DNA from: Comamonas koreensis
Lineage (GTDB): Bacteria > Pseudomonadota > Gammaproteobacteria > Burkholderiales > Burkholderiaceae_C
Direction of reading: 5' to 3'
Assembly: GCF_014076495.1 (NCBI RefSeq)
Contig: NZ_CP043575.1
Location: forward strand, 806,001 to 870,000
DNA length: 64,000 nt
Shown here: piece by piece, positions 39,619 to 49,359 of the stretch
How the letters are laid out: the number at the start of each line of letters is the position of its first letter
Position numbering within the stretch: the first letter of the stretch is position 1
Made by a program: the position numbers and the translations under genes
Notes under the pieces: model-generated
Seen by the model: the letters and a program-made list of their open reading frames with translations, nothing else
Told to the model about the DNA's origin: nothing
The model's database searches: none

Positions 39619-39671
39619 ACGGCGCCGATTTGCTTCAGCTTGCGGGCGCTTTATAAATCCAGCTAAAGACT
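39619..39671 (+). ncRNA. SAM-II (metA/metX type) riboswitch
   Basis: The metX leader contains the SAM-II consensus order: GCGCCGATTTG, TTGCGGGCGC (pairing GCGCC 39622-39626 with GGCGC 39645-39649), then ATAAAT and AGCTAAAGAC (39661-39670). The AAA and GCTAAA segments form the pseudoknot in known members. S-adenosylmethionine binding is known to shut off such leaders. It lies 58 bp before the metX start. Confidence 0.8.
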
Positions 39672-39695
39672 CGGTAGGCGACTGCATTCCATCGA

Positions 39696-39728
39696 CCCGG
39701 CCTCGTTTTTAGCGTTGCCGGGTTTTTT
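39696..39728 (+). terminator. Intrinsic terminator directly before the metX start
   Basis: CCCGGC (39696-39701) pairs with GCCGGG (39717-39722), followed at once by TTTTTT (39723-39728); the start codon is the next three bases. The hairpin also occupies the place of a ribosome site. It is probably the off-state of the riboswitch. Confidence 0.7.
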
Positions 39729-40898
39729 ATGTCATTCGTTGCGACACCCCAATCAATGCATTTCCCGGAGGCGCTCCCGCTCCAAAGTGGCGCCTCCATC
39801 CGCGACTACCACCTGGCCTACGAGACCTACGGCCAGCTCAATGCCGACCGCTCCAACGCCATCCTGGTGTGCCATGCGCTCAACGCCTCGCACCATGTGG
39901 CCGGCTACTACGAGGGCCAGCCCAAGAGCGAGGGCTGGTGGGACAACATGATCGGCCCGGGCAAGCCGGTCGATACCAACCAGTTCTTTGTCATCGGCGT
40001 CAACAACCTGGGCTCCTGCTTTGGCTCCACTGGGCCCATGCACCGCAATCCGGATGCAGACAAGGACATGGACCAGGTCTATGGCGCCGATTTCCCGGTG
40101 GTGACGGTGGAGGACTGGGTCAATGCCCAGGCGCTGCTTCTCGACCGCCTGGGCATAACGCAACTGGCCGCCGTGCTGGGCGGCAGCCTGGGCGGCATGC
40201 AGGCACTGTCCTGGACCTTGCAGTACCCCGACCGCATGCGCCATGCGGTGGTGGTGGCCAGCGCGCCCTGTCTGTCGGCCGAGAACATTGCGTTCAACGA
40301 GGTGGCCCGCCGCGCCATCGTGACCGACCCGGACTTCCACGGCGGCCACTTCTACCGCCACGGCGTGATCCCCAAGCGCGGCCTGCGCATTGCCCGCATG
40401 ATCGGCCACATCACCTACCTGAGTGACGATGTGATGAACCAGAAGTTCGGCCGCCAGCTGCGCGAAGGCATGGATCTCAAATACAGCACCCAGGATGTGG
40501 AGTTCCAGATCGAGAGCTATCTGCGCTACCAGGGCGACAAGTTCAGCGACTACTTCGACGCCAATACCTATTTGCTGATCACCCGTGCGCTCGACTACTT
40601 TGACCCGGCCAAGCCTTTTGGCGGCGACCTGACCCAGGCGCTGGCCGGCGCCAAGGCCCGCTTCATGCTGGTGAGCTTCAGCACCGATTGGCGCTTTTCG
40701 CCGGCGCGCAGCCGCGAGATCGTCAAGGCCTTGCTCGACAACCGCCGCACCGTCAGCTACGCCGAGATTGACGCGCCCCATGGGCATGACGCCTTTTTGC
40801 TGGATGACGCGCGCTACATGGGCGTGATGCGCTCCTATTTCGAGAACATGGCCCGCGAACTGAGCGCCGGCCAGCCCAGCGCCCAGGAGGCCGCATGA
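39729..40898 (+). CDS. metX: Homoserine O-acyltransferase MetX
   Basis: 389 residues, alpha/beta-hydrolase fold: [14 protein letters not shown] near 57-70, the nucleophile elbow GGSLGGMQ (Ser), and a late Asp/His pair (FSTDWRFSP and APHGHDAFL). It acylates homoserine for methionine synthesis. MetX paired with MetW in this group is reported to use succinyl-CoA, so the product may be O-succinylhomoserine. The ATG at 39729 comes right after the T run of the terminator and has no separate ribosome site. It overlaps metW by 4 bp. Confidence 0.93.
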   Translation: MSFVATPQSMHFPEALPLQSGASIRDYHLAYETYGQLNADRSNAILVCHALNASHHVAGYYEGQPKSEGWWDNMIGPGKPVDTNQFFVIGVNNLGSCFGSTGPMHRNPDADKDMDQVYGADFPVVTVEDWVNAQALLLDRLGITQLAAVLGGSLGGMQALSWTLQYPDRMRHAVVVASAPCLSAENIAFNEVARRAIVTDPDFHGGHFYRHGVIPKRGLRIARMIGHITYLSDDVMNQKFGRQLREGMDLKYSTQDVEFQIESYLRYQGDKFSDYFDANTYLLITRALDYFDPAKPFGGDLTQALAGAKARFMLVSFSTDWRFSPARSREIVKALLDNRRTVSYAEIDAPHGHDAFLLDDARYMGVMRSYFENMARELSAGQPSAQEAA

Positions 40899-41482
40899 CC
40901 GAAGCTTCTTCCACCTTTCAAGCCATTGCCAACCTAGTGCCGCTGGGCGCACGCGTGCTGGACCTGGGCTGCGGCGATGGCAGCTTGCTGGCCTACCTGC
41001 AGCGCGAGCGCCAGTGCAGCGGCTATGGCATCGAGTTTGACGACGCCAATGTGCTCGCCTGCGTGCGCCGGGGCGTGAATGTGCTGCAGCTGAACCTGGA
41101 AGACGGCCTGGCTATCTTCGAGGACAACAGCTTTGATATGGTGCTGCAAATCGACACCTTGCAGCATCTGCGCAATGCAGAGGTGATGCTGCGCGAGACC
41201 GCGCGCATCGGCAAGCAGGGCGTCGTCGCCTTTCCCAACTTTGCGCACTGGCCCAATCGCTTGTCCATCCTGCAAGGCCGCATGCCGGTGACCAAGCGCC
41301 TGCCTTACCAGTGGTACGACACGCCCAATATCCGCGTGGGCACCTTCAAGGATTTCGAGGTGCTGGCGCTCAAGAACAAGCTGCGTATTCTTGATAGCTT
41401 TGGCCTGCAAAATGGTGAGGTGCGGCGCTGGCTGCCCAATGCCCGCGCGGGCACGGCGGTGTTCCACTTCGAGCACGCCTGA
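40895..41482 (+). CDS. metW: Methionine biosynthesis protein MetW
   Basis: 195 residues, class I methyltransferase-like fold with [15 protein letters not shown] (SAM-binding motif I). MetW is known to activate or pair with MetX in proteobacteria; a separate methylation activity is not established. It overlaps metX (ATGA at 40895-40898) and is governed by the same SAM-II riboswitch. Confidence 0.93.
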   Translation: MTEASSTFQAIANLVPLGARVLDLGCGDGSLLAYLQRERQCSGYGIEFDDANVLACVRRGVNVLQLNLEDGLAIFEDNSFDMVLQIDTLQHLRNAEVMLRETARIGKQGVVAFPNFAHWPNRLSILQGRMPVTKRLPYQWYDTPNIRVGTFKDFEVLALKNKLRILDSFGLQNGEVRRWLPNARAGTAVFHFEHA

Positions 41483-41629
41483 GCTGCACTGCGGGCCTTG
41501 CCCGGCCGGGCCCTGCGCTGGATGACGGCAGCAGGGCTTTGCCCGAGGCGATAGCCGAGCGGCGCTGGCGCTGGTACGCTTATGCCTGCGGCTGCCCTTG
41601 TCGTGGCAGCACCTCCAGGAGATTCACCC

Positions 41630-43108
41630 ATGAACGCCCGCCTAGACGCCGCCCATCTGCAAGCCGATGCGGCCTTGAGCCACATCAGCCAGCAGTGGGA
41701 CCGCGATATCCTTCGCCAGCTGACCGACTACATCGCCATCCCCGCCAAGTCGCCGGGCTTTGATGGCAACTGGGAGCAGCATGGTTTCATCGACACGGTG
41801 GTGCGCAATGCCGCCACCTGGATCGAGGCGCAGAAGGTCGAGGGGCTGACGCTGGAAGTGGTGCGCGTGCCGGGCCGCACGCCGGTGCTGTTCTTTGAAG
41901 TGCCTGCCACCCAGGCCCAGAGCACGCAGACCGTGCTGATGTATGGCCACCTGGACAAGCAGCCCGAGTTCTCCGGCTGGCGCAATGACCTGGGCCCCTG
42001 GACCCCCAAATACGAAGACGGCAAGCTCTATGGCCGGGGCGGCGCCGATGACGGCTATGCCACCTACGCCAGCGTGGCCGCCATCCAGGAGCTCAAGCGC
42101 CAGAATGTGCCGCACCCGCGCATTGTCGGCCTGATCGAGACCTGCGAGGAAAGTGGCTCGGGCGACCTGCCGGTCTATATCGACATGCTCAAGCCCCGCC
42201 TGGGCGATGTGGGCCTGGTCATCTGCCTCGATAGCGGCGCGGGCAACTACGACCAGCTGTGGCTGACCACCAGCCTGCGCGGCATGGTGGCGGGCACCTT
42301 GAAGGTGGAGATCCTCACCGAAGGCGTGCACTCGGGCGATGCCTCGGGCGTTGTGCCCTCGTCTTTCCGCATCATGCGCCAGGTGCTCGACCGCCTCGAA
42401 GACAGCAAGACCGGCCGCCTGCTGCCCGAGAGCTTTCACTGCGCGGTACCGGCTGAGCGCCTGGCCCAGGCGCAGGCCACGGCCGGCATTCTGGGTGACG
42501 AGCTGTACAAGCGTTTCCCCTGGGCGCATTTTGACTGCAATGGCTCGAGCCTGTTTGCGCTGCCCACCACCACCGACCCCACGCAGGCGCTGCTCAAGCG
42601 CACCTGGGAGCCGACCTTGTCCGTTACCGGCGCCGAAGGGCTGCCTGCGCTGCAGGATGCCGGCAATGTGCTGCGCCCCTATACCGCGTTCAAGCTGAGC
42701 CTGCGCCTGCCCCCGCTGGTCGATGCCACGCAGTGCATGCAAGAGCTCAAGACCTTGCTCGAAGACAATGCACCCTACCAAGCCAAGGTCACCTGGGAAG
42801 GGGCCAGCGGTGCCAATGGCTGGAATGCGCCCAACACCAGCGACTGGTTCCTGAACGCGCTCAACCAATCGAGCCGCGCGCACTTTGGCGCCGACTGCGG
42901 CTTTATCGGTCAGGGCGGCTCGATCCCGCTGATGGGTATGCTCAGCGCCGGCTTCCCCAAGGCGCAGATGATGGTCTGCGGCGTGCTGGGCCCCAAGAGC
43001 AATGCACACGGGCCCAATGAGTTCCTGCATGTGCCTTATGCCAAGAAGCTGACCGCCGCCGTGGCCCAGGTGATTGCCTGCATGCCCACCACGGCTGCCA
43101 GCGCATAA
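41630..43108 (+). CDS. M20 family metallopeptidase
   Basis: 492 residues. Metal-site motifs: MYGHLDKQPE (His and Asp), GRGGADDGYA (bridging Asp), ETCEESGSGD (Glu pair), CLDSG (Asp) and a late HGPNEF (His). This is the two-zinc carboxypeptidase/dipeptidase pattern of the DapE/CPG2/PepV group, and a lid domain in the middle (LRGMVAGTLKVEILTEGVHSG split). It cleaves an amino acid or dipeptide substrate. The start at 41630 is supported by AGGAGATTCACCC. It is a single gene between metW and the Rieske gene. Confidence 0.88.
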   Translation: MNARLDAAHLQADAALSHISQQWDRDILRQLTDYIAIPAKSPGFDGNWEQHGFIDTVVRNAATWIEAQKVEGLTLEVVRVPGRTPVLFFEVPATQAQSTQTVLMYGHLDKQPEFSGWRNDLGPWTPKYEDGKLYGRGGADDGYATYASVAAIQELKRQNVPHPRIVGLIETCEESGSGDLPVYIDMLKPRLGDVGLVICLDSGAGNYDQLWLTTSLRGMVAGTLKVEILTEGVHSGDASGVVPSSFRIMRQVLDRLEDSKTGRLLPESFHCAVPAERLAQAQATAGILGDELYKRFPWAHFDCNGSSLFALPTTTDPTQALLKRTWEPTLSVTGAEGLPALQDAGNVLRPYTAFKLSLRLPPLVDATQCMQELKTLLEDNAPYQAKVTWEGASGANGWNAPNTSDWFLNALNQSSRAHFGADCGFIGQGGSIPLMGMLSAGFPKAQMMVCGVLGPKSNAHGPNEFLHVPYAKKLTAAVAQVIACMPTTAASA

Positions 43109-43196
43109 ATACAGCCAGCCCCCGGGCAGCCGCCGCGTGCCGATGTGCATGGGGCGGCTGCCTTTTGTTTTTGACCATAAAGACTACGCGCCCGCC

Positions 43197-43565
43197 ATGA
43201 CCGAGCCCACCGCCCCCACGCCCACGATCTTGTTTGACGGCACCGAACCCCTGGGTGCCAGCGCCGACCTGCAGGACAACGGCAAGCCCTTTTTCTTTCA
43301 GCTGCCCAACGGCCAGAAGGCCTTTGTGATCCGCTGGCAGGGCCAGCTGCACGGCTGGATCAACGAGTGCCAGCACGCCAGCGTGCCCATGGACTTTGAT
43401 GGCGACATTCTGGAGAGCGGCCGCCAGTTCATCCTCTGCCCCTACCACGGCGCCATCTACCAGCCCGATACCGGCAAATGCGTGGGCGGCCCCTGCCGGG
43501 GCGCCAGCCTGGATGCGGTGGCGGTCGAAGAGCGCGATGGCGCGGTGTGGCTCAAGCACGGTTGA
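43197..43565 (+). CDS. Small Rieske [2Fe-2S] protein
   Basis: 122 residues. The cluster ligands are C58-x-H60 (NECQHAS) and C81-x2-H84 (LCPYHGA), the complete Rieske set. It is the length of a ferredoxin-like or NirD-type Rieske protein and has no signal peptide or membrane segment. It is probably an electron-transfer component of an unknown enzyme; no oxygenase gene is adjacent. The start at 43197 begins MTEPTAP. Confidence 0.88.
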   Translation: MTEPTAPTPTILFDGTEPLGASADLQDNGKPFFFQLPNGQKAFVIRWQGQLHGWINECQHASVPMDFDGDILESGRQFILCPYHGAIYQPDTGKCVGGPCRGASLDAVAVEERDGAVWLKHG

Positions 43566-43681
43566 ACCTCTGCCCGGCTCGCCAAGCCCCAGTGCGCTCC
43601 CACGGCATCCTTTTGGCGCGATACTGGCGCCCTTCAAAATAAGCGGCCACTCCTGTCAGGCCGCTTGCGCAGCGCCCCGCC

Positions 43682-44083
43682 ATGAAATCCCCGATCCGAA
43701 TTGTTGATGTTGACCGCCTGGAGACCTGGACCAAGTACAAGGCCGGTCTCTGCGACAGCTGCGCGGCCAACTGCTGCACGATGCCGCTGGAGGTGCAACT
43801 GCCCGATCTGGTGCGCCTGGGCCTGGTGGACGCCTTTGAAGTGGACAACATCGCGCACAAGCTGATCGCCAAGCGCCTGCTCAAGGCCCGGCTGATCGAC
43901 CACTACAACCCCAAGCACAATATCTTCACGATGGCGCGCCGCGCCAGTGGCGACTGCCAGTTTCTCGACCCGGTGGCGCGGCGCTGCACCGTGTATGACA
44001 AGCGGCCCGAAACCTGCCGCCTGCACCCCAAAAAAGGCCCCAAGCCAGGGTTTTGTGCCTATGGGCACAAAGATTTGCAATAA
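43682..44083 (+). CDS. YkgJ-like cysteine-cluster protein
   Basis: 133 residues with the YkgJ pattern of conserved cysteines: C24, C27, C31 and C32 (LCDSCAANCC), then C in GDCQF, C in RRCTVY, and CRLHP and GFC near the end. This places it in a family of putative zinc- or Fe-S-binding proteins with unknown function. The start at 43682 is the first Met and gives normal length. It stands alone between the Rieske and the sugar-transfer genes. Confidence 0.85.
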   Translation: MKSPIRIVDVDRLETWTKYKAGLCDSCAANCCTMPLEVQLPDLVRLGLVDAFEVDNIAHKLIAKRLLKARLIDHYNPKHNIFTMARRASGDCQFLDPVARRCTVYDKRPETCRLHPKKGPKPGFCAYGHKDLQ

Positions 44084-44251
44084 ATCCTGGGCCGATTATC
44101 GGGGGCCGCTCCGGCCGACCTGTTGGCTCAGCGCCCCGAGCGCTTTATACAGAGGGTAAATAGTCCTCTAGAATGGCTCGCGCACCTGCTGCAGGTGTTG
44201 CGCAGGCCCTGCCAACGCAGGGCGAAGGCATTTTCTCAAGCCAACTAGCCA

Positions 44252-46225
44252 ATGCAAAAATCAAAAATTTTCTGGTCGTTGGGCGTGCTGGCGCTCCTGG
44301 CCGCCGTCCTCACGATTTATGGCCTGGGCCTGCACAACGGCCTGGTGTTCGACGATGGCCGGCTGTCGGACGGCACCATTTTTGGCCGTTATGGCAGCGT
44401 GCTCGAGCCCAAGGTGCGCATGCTGTCCTATGGCAGCTTTGTCTGGGTGCAGTCGCTCTTTGGCGAGAGTATGGCCGTGCAGCGGGTCGTCAATATCGTG
44501 CTGCACCTGGCCACTTGCTATGCAATATGGCTGCTGGTGTCAGCACTGTTCAAACACACCCAGTTTTCGGACGAGGCGCGGGCAGAGCCGGGTTTTGACA
44601 CCAATATCCGGATGGCGATATTTGCCGCAGTGGCGCTGTTTGCCGTGCACCCGGTGGGCGTATATGCCGTCGGTTATCTGATCCAGCGCAGCATGGTGAT
44701 GATGACCCTGTTTTCCGCGCTGGCCTGCTGGGCGTATATCCGCGCCTTGGCGGGGGCGGGGCTGCAATGGGCGGCGCTGGCCGTGGTTTTCCTGCTCTGC
44801 GCGTTGATGAGCAAAGAGCATGCGGTGGTGCTGCCGGCACTCGCCTTGCCGCTCTATGTGTTTGTCAAACGGCCGTCGTGGAAGAAGCTGCTGGCGATCG
44901 CCGTGGCGATTGCCGTGCTGATCGGCCTGTTCACCGCGCTGCTGTGGACGCAGCTGGGCGCCTTTGTCGGCGCTGTCGCCACCGATGACACCTCCTGGGC
45001 CTATGTGCGCCAGCTCGAGCAACTGCAGCCAGGCATCACCTCGTCGATCTACCCGCTCAGCCTGCTCAACCAGGGCAAGCTGTTTTTCCAGTACGGCCTG
45101 CTGTGGCTGCTGCCCAATGTGCAGTGGATGGCGCTGGACCTGCGCCCGGTCTTCCCGCTGAGCTTTGGCAGCCTGCCCCATCTGCTGGGTGGCCTGGGCT
45201 ATGTGGCACTGGTGATTGGCAGCGCGGTCCTGCTGCTGCGCAAACGTGATGCCTGGAGCCTGGTGGGCCTGGTGCTGCTGTGCACGGCGCTGCTGTTCAG
45301 CACCGAGTTTGTCACCAGCTGGTTGCAAGACCCCTTTGTGCTCTACCGCAGCTATATCTGGGCGATGCTGCTGCCGGCCTTGCTGGCGCTGGTGCTGCTG
45401 CTGTTTCCGCGCAAGCTGATGGTGGCGATCGCCTGCGCCGCTGGCCTGGTGCTGACGGCCCTGGCCACGGAGCGCAGCCTGAGCCTCAAGTCTGAGTACA
45501 GCGCTTGGAGCGATGCCGCCCAGAAGGTGGACGAGCAGGCCCCCTTCAACGCCTTTGGCCGCTGGCGCCCCTTTATCAACCGGGGTGCGTCGCTGCTGGA
45601 AAACCTGATCTACGAGCAGGCGCTGCAGGACTTTGACAAAGCGGTTGCGCTGCAAGAACCCCTGGGCTCGGCACAGTTCAACCGTGGCATGACCCTGGAG
45701 CTGCTCAAGCGCTACCCCGAGGCGCTGGCCGCGTTTGACAGCGCCCAAAAGCAAGGCTTTGACAATGCGGCGCTGGCCTACCACCAGGCCACGGCCTACA
45801 AGATGACGCAGCAGATGGAACCGGCGTTCCAAAGCTATGCCAAGGCCCTGGCGATGAAGCCCGAAGACGTCCTGCTGCCCAAGATCTTGCTGGAGCAGGC
45901 CGAGGTTGCCATCCCCTCGGGCCACTACGACGTGGCCATTGCGAACTACCAGCGCCTGCTGCAGATGTCGCCGGGCAACACCCGCCTGGAGGTGGGCCTG
46001 GGCATTGCGTTCATTGGCAAGCGCGATTTTGCGCAGGCCTTGCAGATCTTTGATGCGTCGCTCTCGCGCCAGCCCAACCCCCCCGCCTACTACGGCAAGG
46101 CCCTGGCCTACCGCGAGCAGGGCGACCGGGCCCAGGCCATTGCCAACCTGCAACGCGCCAGCGCCATGGACCCGGCCAACCCGGTCTACCAGCGCCTGCT
46201 GCAGCAATTGCAGGGCGGCCAATAA
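44252..46225 (+). CDS. TMTC-like membrane protein with TPR tail
   Basis: 657 residues. The first 430 residues hold about ten hydrophobic segments with the DD motif VFDDGRLSDG after the first; the layout resembles GT-C-type glycosyltransferases and TMTC proteins. The C-terminal 220 residues are TPR repeats (FNRGMTLELLKRYPEALAAF and AYREQGDRAQAIANLQRA). It may transfer sugars from a lipid carrier to surface proteins or polysaccharide (inference). It is followed with one spare base by a GT4 glycosyltransferase gene. Confidence 0.75.
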   Translation: MQKSKIFWSLGVLALLAAVLTIYGLGLHNGLVFDDGRLSDGTIFGRYGSVLEPKVRMLSYGSFVWVQSLFGESMAVQRVVNIVLHLATCYAIWLLVSALFKHTQFSDEARAEPGFDTNIRMAIFAAVALFAVHPVGVYAVGYLIQRSMVMMTLFSALACWAYIRALAGAGLQWAALAVVFLLCALMSKEHAVVLPALALPLYVFVKRPSWKKLLAIAVAIAVLIGLFTALLWTQLGAFVGAVATDDTSWAYVRQLEQLQPGITSSIYPLSLLNQGKLFFQYGLLWLLPNVQWMALDLRPVFPLSFGSLPHLLGGLGYVALVIGSAVLLLRKRDAWSLVGLVLLCTALLFSTEFVTSWLQDPFVLYRSYIWAMLLPALLALVLLLFPRKLMVAIACAAGLVLTALATERSLSLKSEYSAWSDAAQKVDEQAPFNAFGRWRPFINRGASLLENLIYEQALQDFDKAVALQEPLGSAQFNRGMTLELLKRYPEALAAFDSAQKQGFDNAALAYHQATAYKMTQQMEPAFQSYAKALAMKPEDVLLPKILLEQAEVAIPSGHYDVAIANYQRLLQMSPGNTRLEVGLGIAFIGKRDFAQALQIFDASLSRQPNPPAYYGKALAYREQGDRAQAIANLQRASAMDPANPVYQRLLQQLQGGQ

Positions 46226-46226
46226 C

Positions 46227-47927
46227 ATGCTGCGCCATTGGCTGGGCCGGCCCCAGGCTGCGCCCTTGCATGCACAGGCGGGCGATGCGCCGCAGCGCGT
46301 GCTGCATGTGGGCAAGTTCTACCCGCCGTACCGGGGCGGCATGGAATCGTTTCTGGCCGATCTGATCGAGCAGCAGCGCGCCAACGGCATCGACGCCCGC
46401 GCGGTCGTGCATGGCGATCCGCTACCCGAGGACCCGCCCTGGCTCATCCGCGTGCCGGTGCAGATCACCCTGGTGTTCGCGCCGATTGCGCTGGGCTTTC
46501 CGCTGGCGCTGCACCGGGCCATTCGCGGCTTCCAACCCGATGTGCTGCATCTGCACATGCCCAACAATGCGGCGTTCTGGGCGCTCATCATGCCCGCCGC
46601 GCGCCGGGTGGCCTGGGTCACGCACTGGCACTCGGATGTGCTGATCTCCAAATGGGATAGCCTGCTGCAGCTGTGCTACCAGGTCTACCGGCCCTTCGAG
46701 ACCAAGCTGCTGCGGCAAAGCGCGGCCATCCTCGCCACCTCGCCGCCTTACATGGCCGCCAGCGTTCCGCTGCAGCGCTGGCTGTTCAAGACCTTGGCGA
46801 TCCCGCTGGGCCTGAAGCCGCTGGGCCAGGGGGTGCTGGAGCAGGCGCAGGCCGAGGCCCCACACCTGCAGCTCTGGGGCGATGCCCGGCTGCGCGTGCT
46901 GTCGGTCGGCCGGCTGACCTACTACAAGGGCTTTGACACCCTCATCTCGGCCGTGGCCGGCTTTGCCGATGTGCAGCTGATCATTGCCGGTGAAGGTGAG
47001 CAGCGCAAGGAACTCGAAGCGCTGATTGCGCGCGAGCGCGCCCAGCAAGGCTGCGCCAACGTCCAGCTGCTCGGCCAGGTCAGTGAGGCGCAAAAGCATG
47101 CGCTGTTCAACAGCTGCGATATCTTTGCGCTGGCCTCGCGTGAGCGCACCGAGGCCTTTGGCCTGGTACTGATCGAAGCCATGCAGCATGGCAAGCCCTG
47201 CATTGCCTCCGACTTGGATGGCTCGGGCATGTCCTGGGTGGTGGGGCAGTCGGGCAGCGGCCAGTGCTATGCCCCCGACCAGGTGCAGGCCTGGAAAGAG
47301 GCCATGCGCCAGGCGCTAGCCGCCAAGGCACAGCTGGCCGGGCGTGGTCTGGCGGCGCAGCAGGCGGCTGACGCCTATTTCACCATTGGCCAGTGCGAGC
47401 GGCGAATTGCTGAGGTCTACGACAGCATTCTGCCCGCCAGTGAGCGGGCACCTGCCCAGCCCCAGGCGGCCGCAGCGGCCAGGCCCTTACAGGTTGCGGT
47501 GGTGCAGCAGGCCGCGCAATGGCCGCTGCTGCAGCAGTGGCAGGCCGCCCACCCCGAGAGCCTGCTGCTCTGCGTCGATGCCAGCGGCCAGCGCAGTCCC
47601 GATCTGCAGGCTCTGGGCGGCTTGGCGCAGGTGTCGCTGGCCGACCTGGGCTGGTCCGAGGTGATCGCGCTGGTCCAGCGGCTCGCCGCTGAGCAGGCGC
47701 TTAGCGCCCTGTCCATCCGCTCTGCCGCCGATCTGCTGAGCGAGACGGGTGCCGAGCCACTGCCAGCGCCGCCTGCGGGCTGGTGGCAGCGCTGGCTGGC
47801 GCGGCGTGGTGTCCGCCACCTGCAGCTGGGCCGCCATGCCTTGCTCTTGCGCGGCGATGAGATGGCTGCCTGGGCCGGTGCACGCCACGCCCTGGTAGGG
47901 GGGCATTTGTTCATGCGTAGCGCCTAG
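46227..47927 (+). CDS. GT4-family glycosyltransferase with extra C-terminal domain
   Basis: 566 residues from ATG 46227. The GT4 body has the N-terminal KFYPPYRGGMESFL (a GG motif of nucleotide-sugar enzymes), VTHWHSD, and the C-terminal lobe with SVGRLTYYKGFD and EAFGLVLIEAM (EX7E site). The last 160 residues, after about 400, form a separate Ala/Leu/Gln-rich region with no known match and a hint of a WWQRWLARRG segment. It is coupled to the TMTC-like gene upstream, pointing to a shared glycosylation task. Confidence 0.85.
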   Translation: MLRHWLGRPQAAPLHAQAGDAPQRVLHVGKFYPPYRGGMESFLADLIEQQRANGIDARAVVHGDPLPEDPPWLIRVPVQITLVFAPIALGFPLALHRAIRGFQPDVLHLHMPNNAAFWALIMPAARRVAWVTHWHSDVLISKWDSLLQLCYQVYRPFETKLLRQSAAILATSPPYMAASVPLQRWLFKTLAIPLGLKPLGQGVLEQAQAEAPHLQLWGDARLRVLSVGRLTYYKGFDTLISAVAGFADVQLIIAGEGEQRKELEALIARERAQQGCANVQLLGQVSEAQKHALFNSCDIFALASRERTEAFGLVLIEAMQHGKPCIASDLDGSGMSWVVGQSGSGQCYAPDQVQAWKEAMRQALAAKAQLAGRGLAAQQAADAYFTIGQCERRIAEVYDSILPASERAPAQPQAAAAARPLQVAVVQQAAQWPLLQQWQAAHPESLLLCVDASGQRSPDLQALGGLAQVSLADLGWSEVIALVQRLAAEQALSALSIRSAADLLSETGAEPLPAPPAGWWQRWLARRGVRHLQLGRHALLLRGDEMAAWAGARHALVGGHLFMRSA

Positions 47928-47981
47928 CCAGCATTTGGCCAGCGCTTGTCTAGCGCATAGGTTCTTGCCAGGGCGGCTGGC

Positions 47982-49337
47982 TCAGCAGCCCAGCAGCATG
48001 GGCGGGCGCACCACTGCCAGCACACTGGCGGCCATGCCCGCGCCCAGCAGCAAGCCCCGGCGCCAGCGCGGCCAGTGGCGGGTGACATGCTCCATGCCCA
48101 GTGCCGCAGGTGCGGCGGCAAAGAAGATGCCGTAGTTCAGCACGCGCAGCATCCAGTTGGTGTCCAGCAGCCACCACGACGCGGCAACGGCCAGCAGGCC
48201 CAGCAGCGCAACGCCCCCCAGCACACAGACCAGAAAACGGGCCATGCCCGGATCGATCCGCTGGTGGTGAAAGCCCCCCAGCCAGCGCCCGGCACCGACC
48301 AGCAAAAAACCCGCGAGCAGCAGGTTGCCGGACTGGAACACGACAAACCGGATCCAGGAGCCGCCATAGGGCGCCCATGCCGCCGGTGGCAGCAGATAGG
48401 CCTGCATCGTGAGCACCAGCAGCGCTGCGATGCACAGCGACCATCCGGCAGCACGCTGGTGGCGCAGCAAGCCGGCCAGGGCTGCAGCGGGCCAGCGGAT
48501 GTCGCCATGCCACCAGCGGCGGCTGGCCCAGGCCATGGCGGCCACGGCCACCAGCAGGGCCAAGGAGGCTGGCAGGCTCAGCGGCCAGTGCTGGAAATGG
48601 GCCTGGCGCAGGTCGCGCAGCATATCGGTGTAAGGCCCGCCGGGCCAGGCATAGACCGCAAAGCTGGCGATGCACAGCAGCGCAATGGCCAGGTGGCGCA
48701 GGCTCCAGCGGCGCTGGGCAATGCCATGGGTGGCCACCAGCACCAGGCACAGAAAGACCAGCACCGCGTGACTCAGGATATGGGTAAAGGCGACGGCAGG
48801 CAGCGCGACAAAAAAGGCCAGGCCGCCCCGGTGCTGTAGCCAGCGCCAGGCCGAGATGGTGCCCAGAAATACCGCCAGCTGCCCCCATTGCTGCGGGCGA
48901 GCCTCAAGCAAGGGCGCCCAGAAATAGCTCGACAGCGCCAGCGTTGCAAACACCGGCACCAAGGTCTTGAGCCCCAGGCGGTAGTAGCCCCAGCTCAGAC
49001 CCCCAACAACGATAAACACGCCGCAGACCCCCATCCAGGGCATCACCTCGGCGTGGCTGGAGCCGGTCACCCAGGCCGCCTGGCGCAGCGTGTTGACAAA
49101 GGCAGGCCCCGAGACCGGCCAGGCCACGCCCTGGTCGAGCTGCTGGGCGATGCCGATCCAGTTCTTCTCGTCGTTGACGCACAGGGGGTAGTTCAGCAGC
49201 ATGCGCATGGCGCAGGCCAGCAGCGCAAACAGCGCAGCCCATGCCAACAGCGACACGACCCGCGTGCGCAGCGCCAGGTAGGGCAGCGGCATCGCGGGTG
49301 CAGGCGGTGCGAACGGGGGCATCGTAGGCAAGGACAT
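47982..49337 (-). CDS. Multi-pass membrane protein, GT-C-like
   Basis: 451 residues from ATG 49337 with ten or more hydrophobic segments. An acidic-basic motif CVNDEKNWIG follows the first membrane segment, where GT-C enzymes such as ArnT carry a catalytic Asp/Glu. Large Ala/Leu content makes the exact count of helices uncertain. It converges on the GT4 gene and may belong to the same glycosylation locus. No closer family was recognised, and the start is uncertain (a Met at 49322 is possible). Confidence 0.65.
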   Translation of the reverse strand: MSLPTMPPFAPPAPAMPLPYLALRTRVVSLLAWAALFALLACAMRMLLNYPLCVNDEKNWIGIAQQLDQGVAWPVSGPAFVNTLRQAAWVTGSSHAEVMPWMGVCGVFIVVGGLSWGYYRLGLKTLVPVFATLALSSYFWAPLLEARPQQWGQLAVFLGTISAWRWLQHRGGLAFFVALPAVAFTHILSHAVLVFLCLVLVATHGIAQRRWSLRHLAIALLCIASFAVYAWPGGPYTDMLRDLRQAHFQHWPLSLPASLALLVAVAAMAWASRRWWHGDIRWPAAALAGLLRHQRAAGWSLCIAALLVLTMQAYLLPPAAWAPYGGSWIRFVVFQSGNLLLAGFLLVGAGRWLGGFHHQRIDPGMARFLVCVLGGVALLGLLAVAASWWLLDTNWMLRVLNYGIFFAAAPAALGMEHVTRHWPRWRRGLLLGAGMAASVLAVVRPPMLLGC

Positions 49338-49359
49338 CAGCGCTGGAGTGTAGAGGGCC

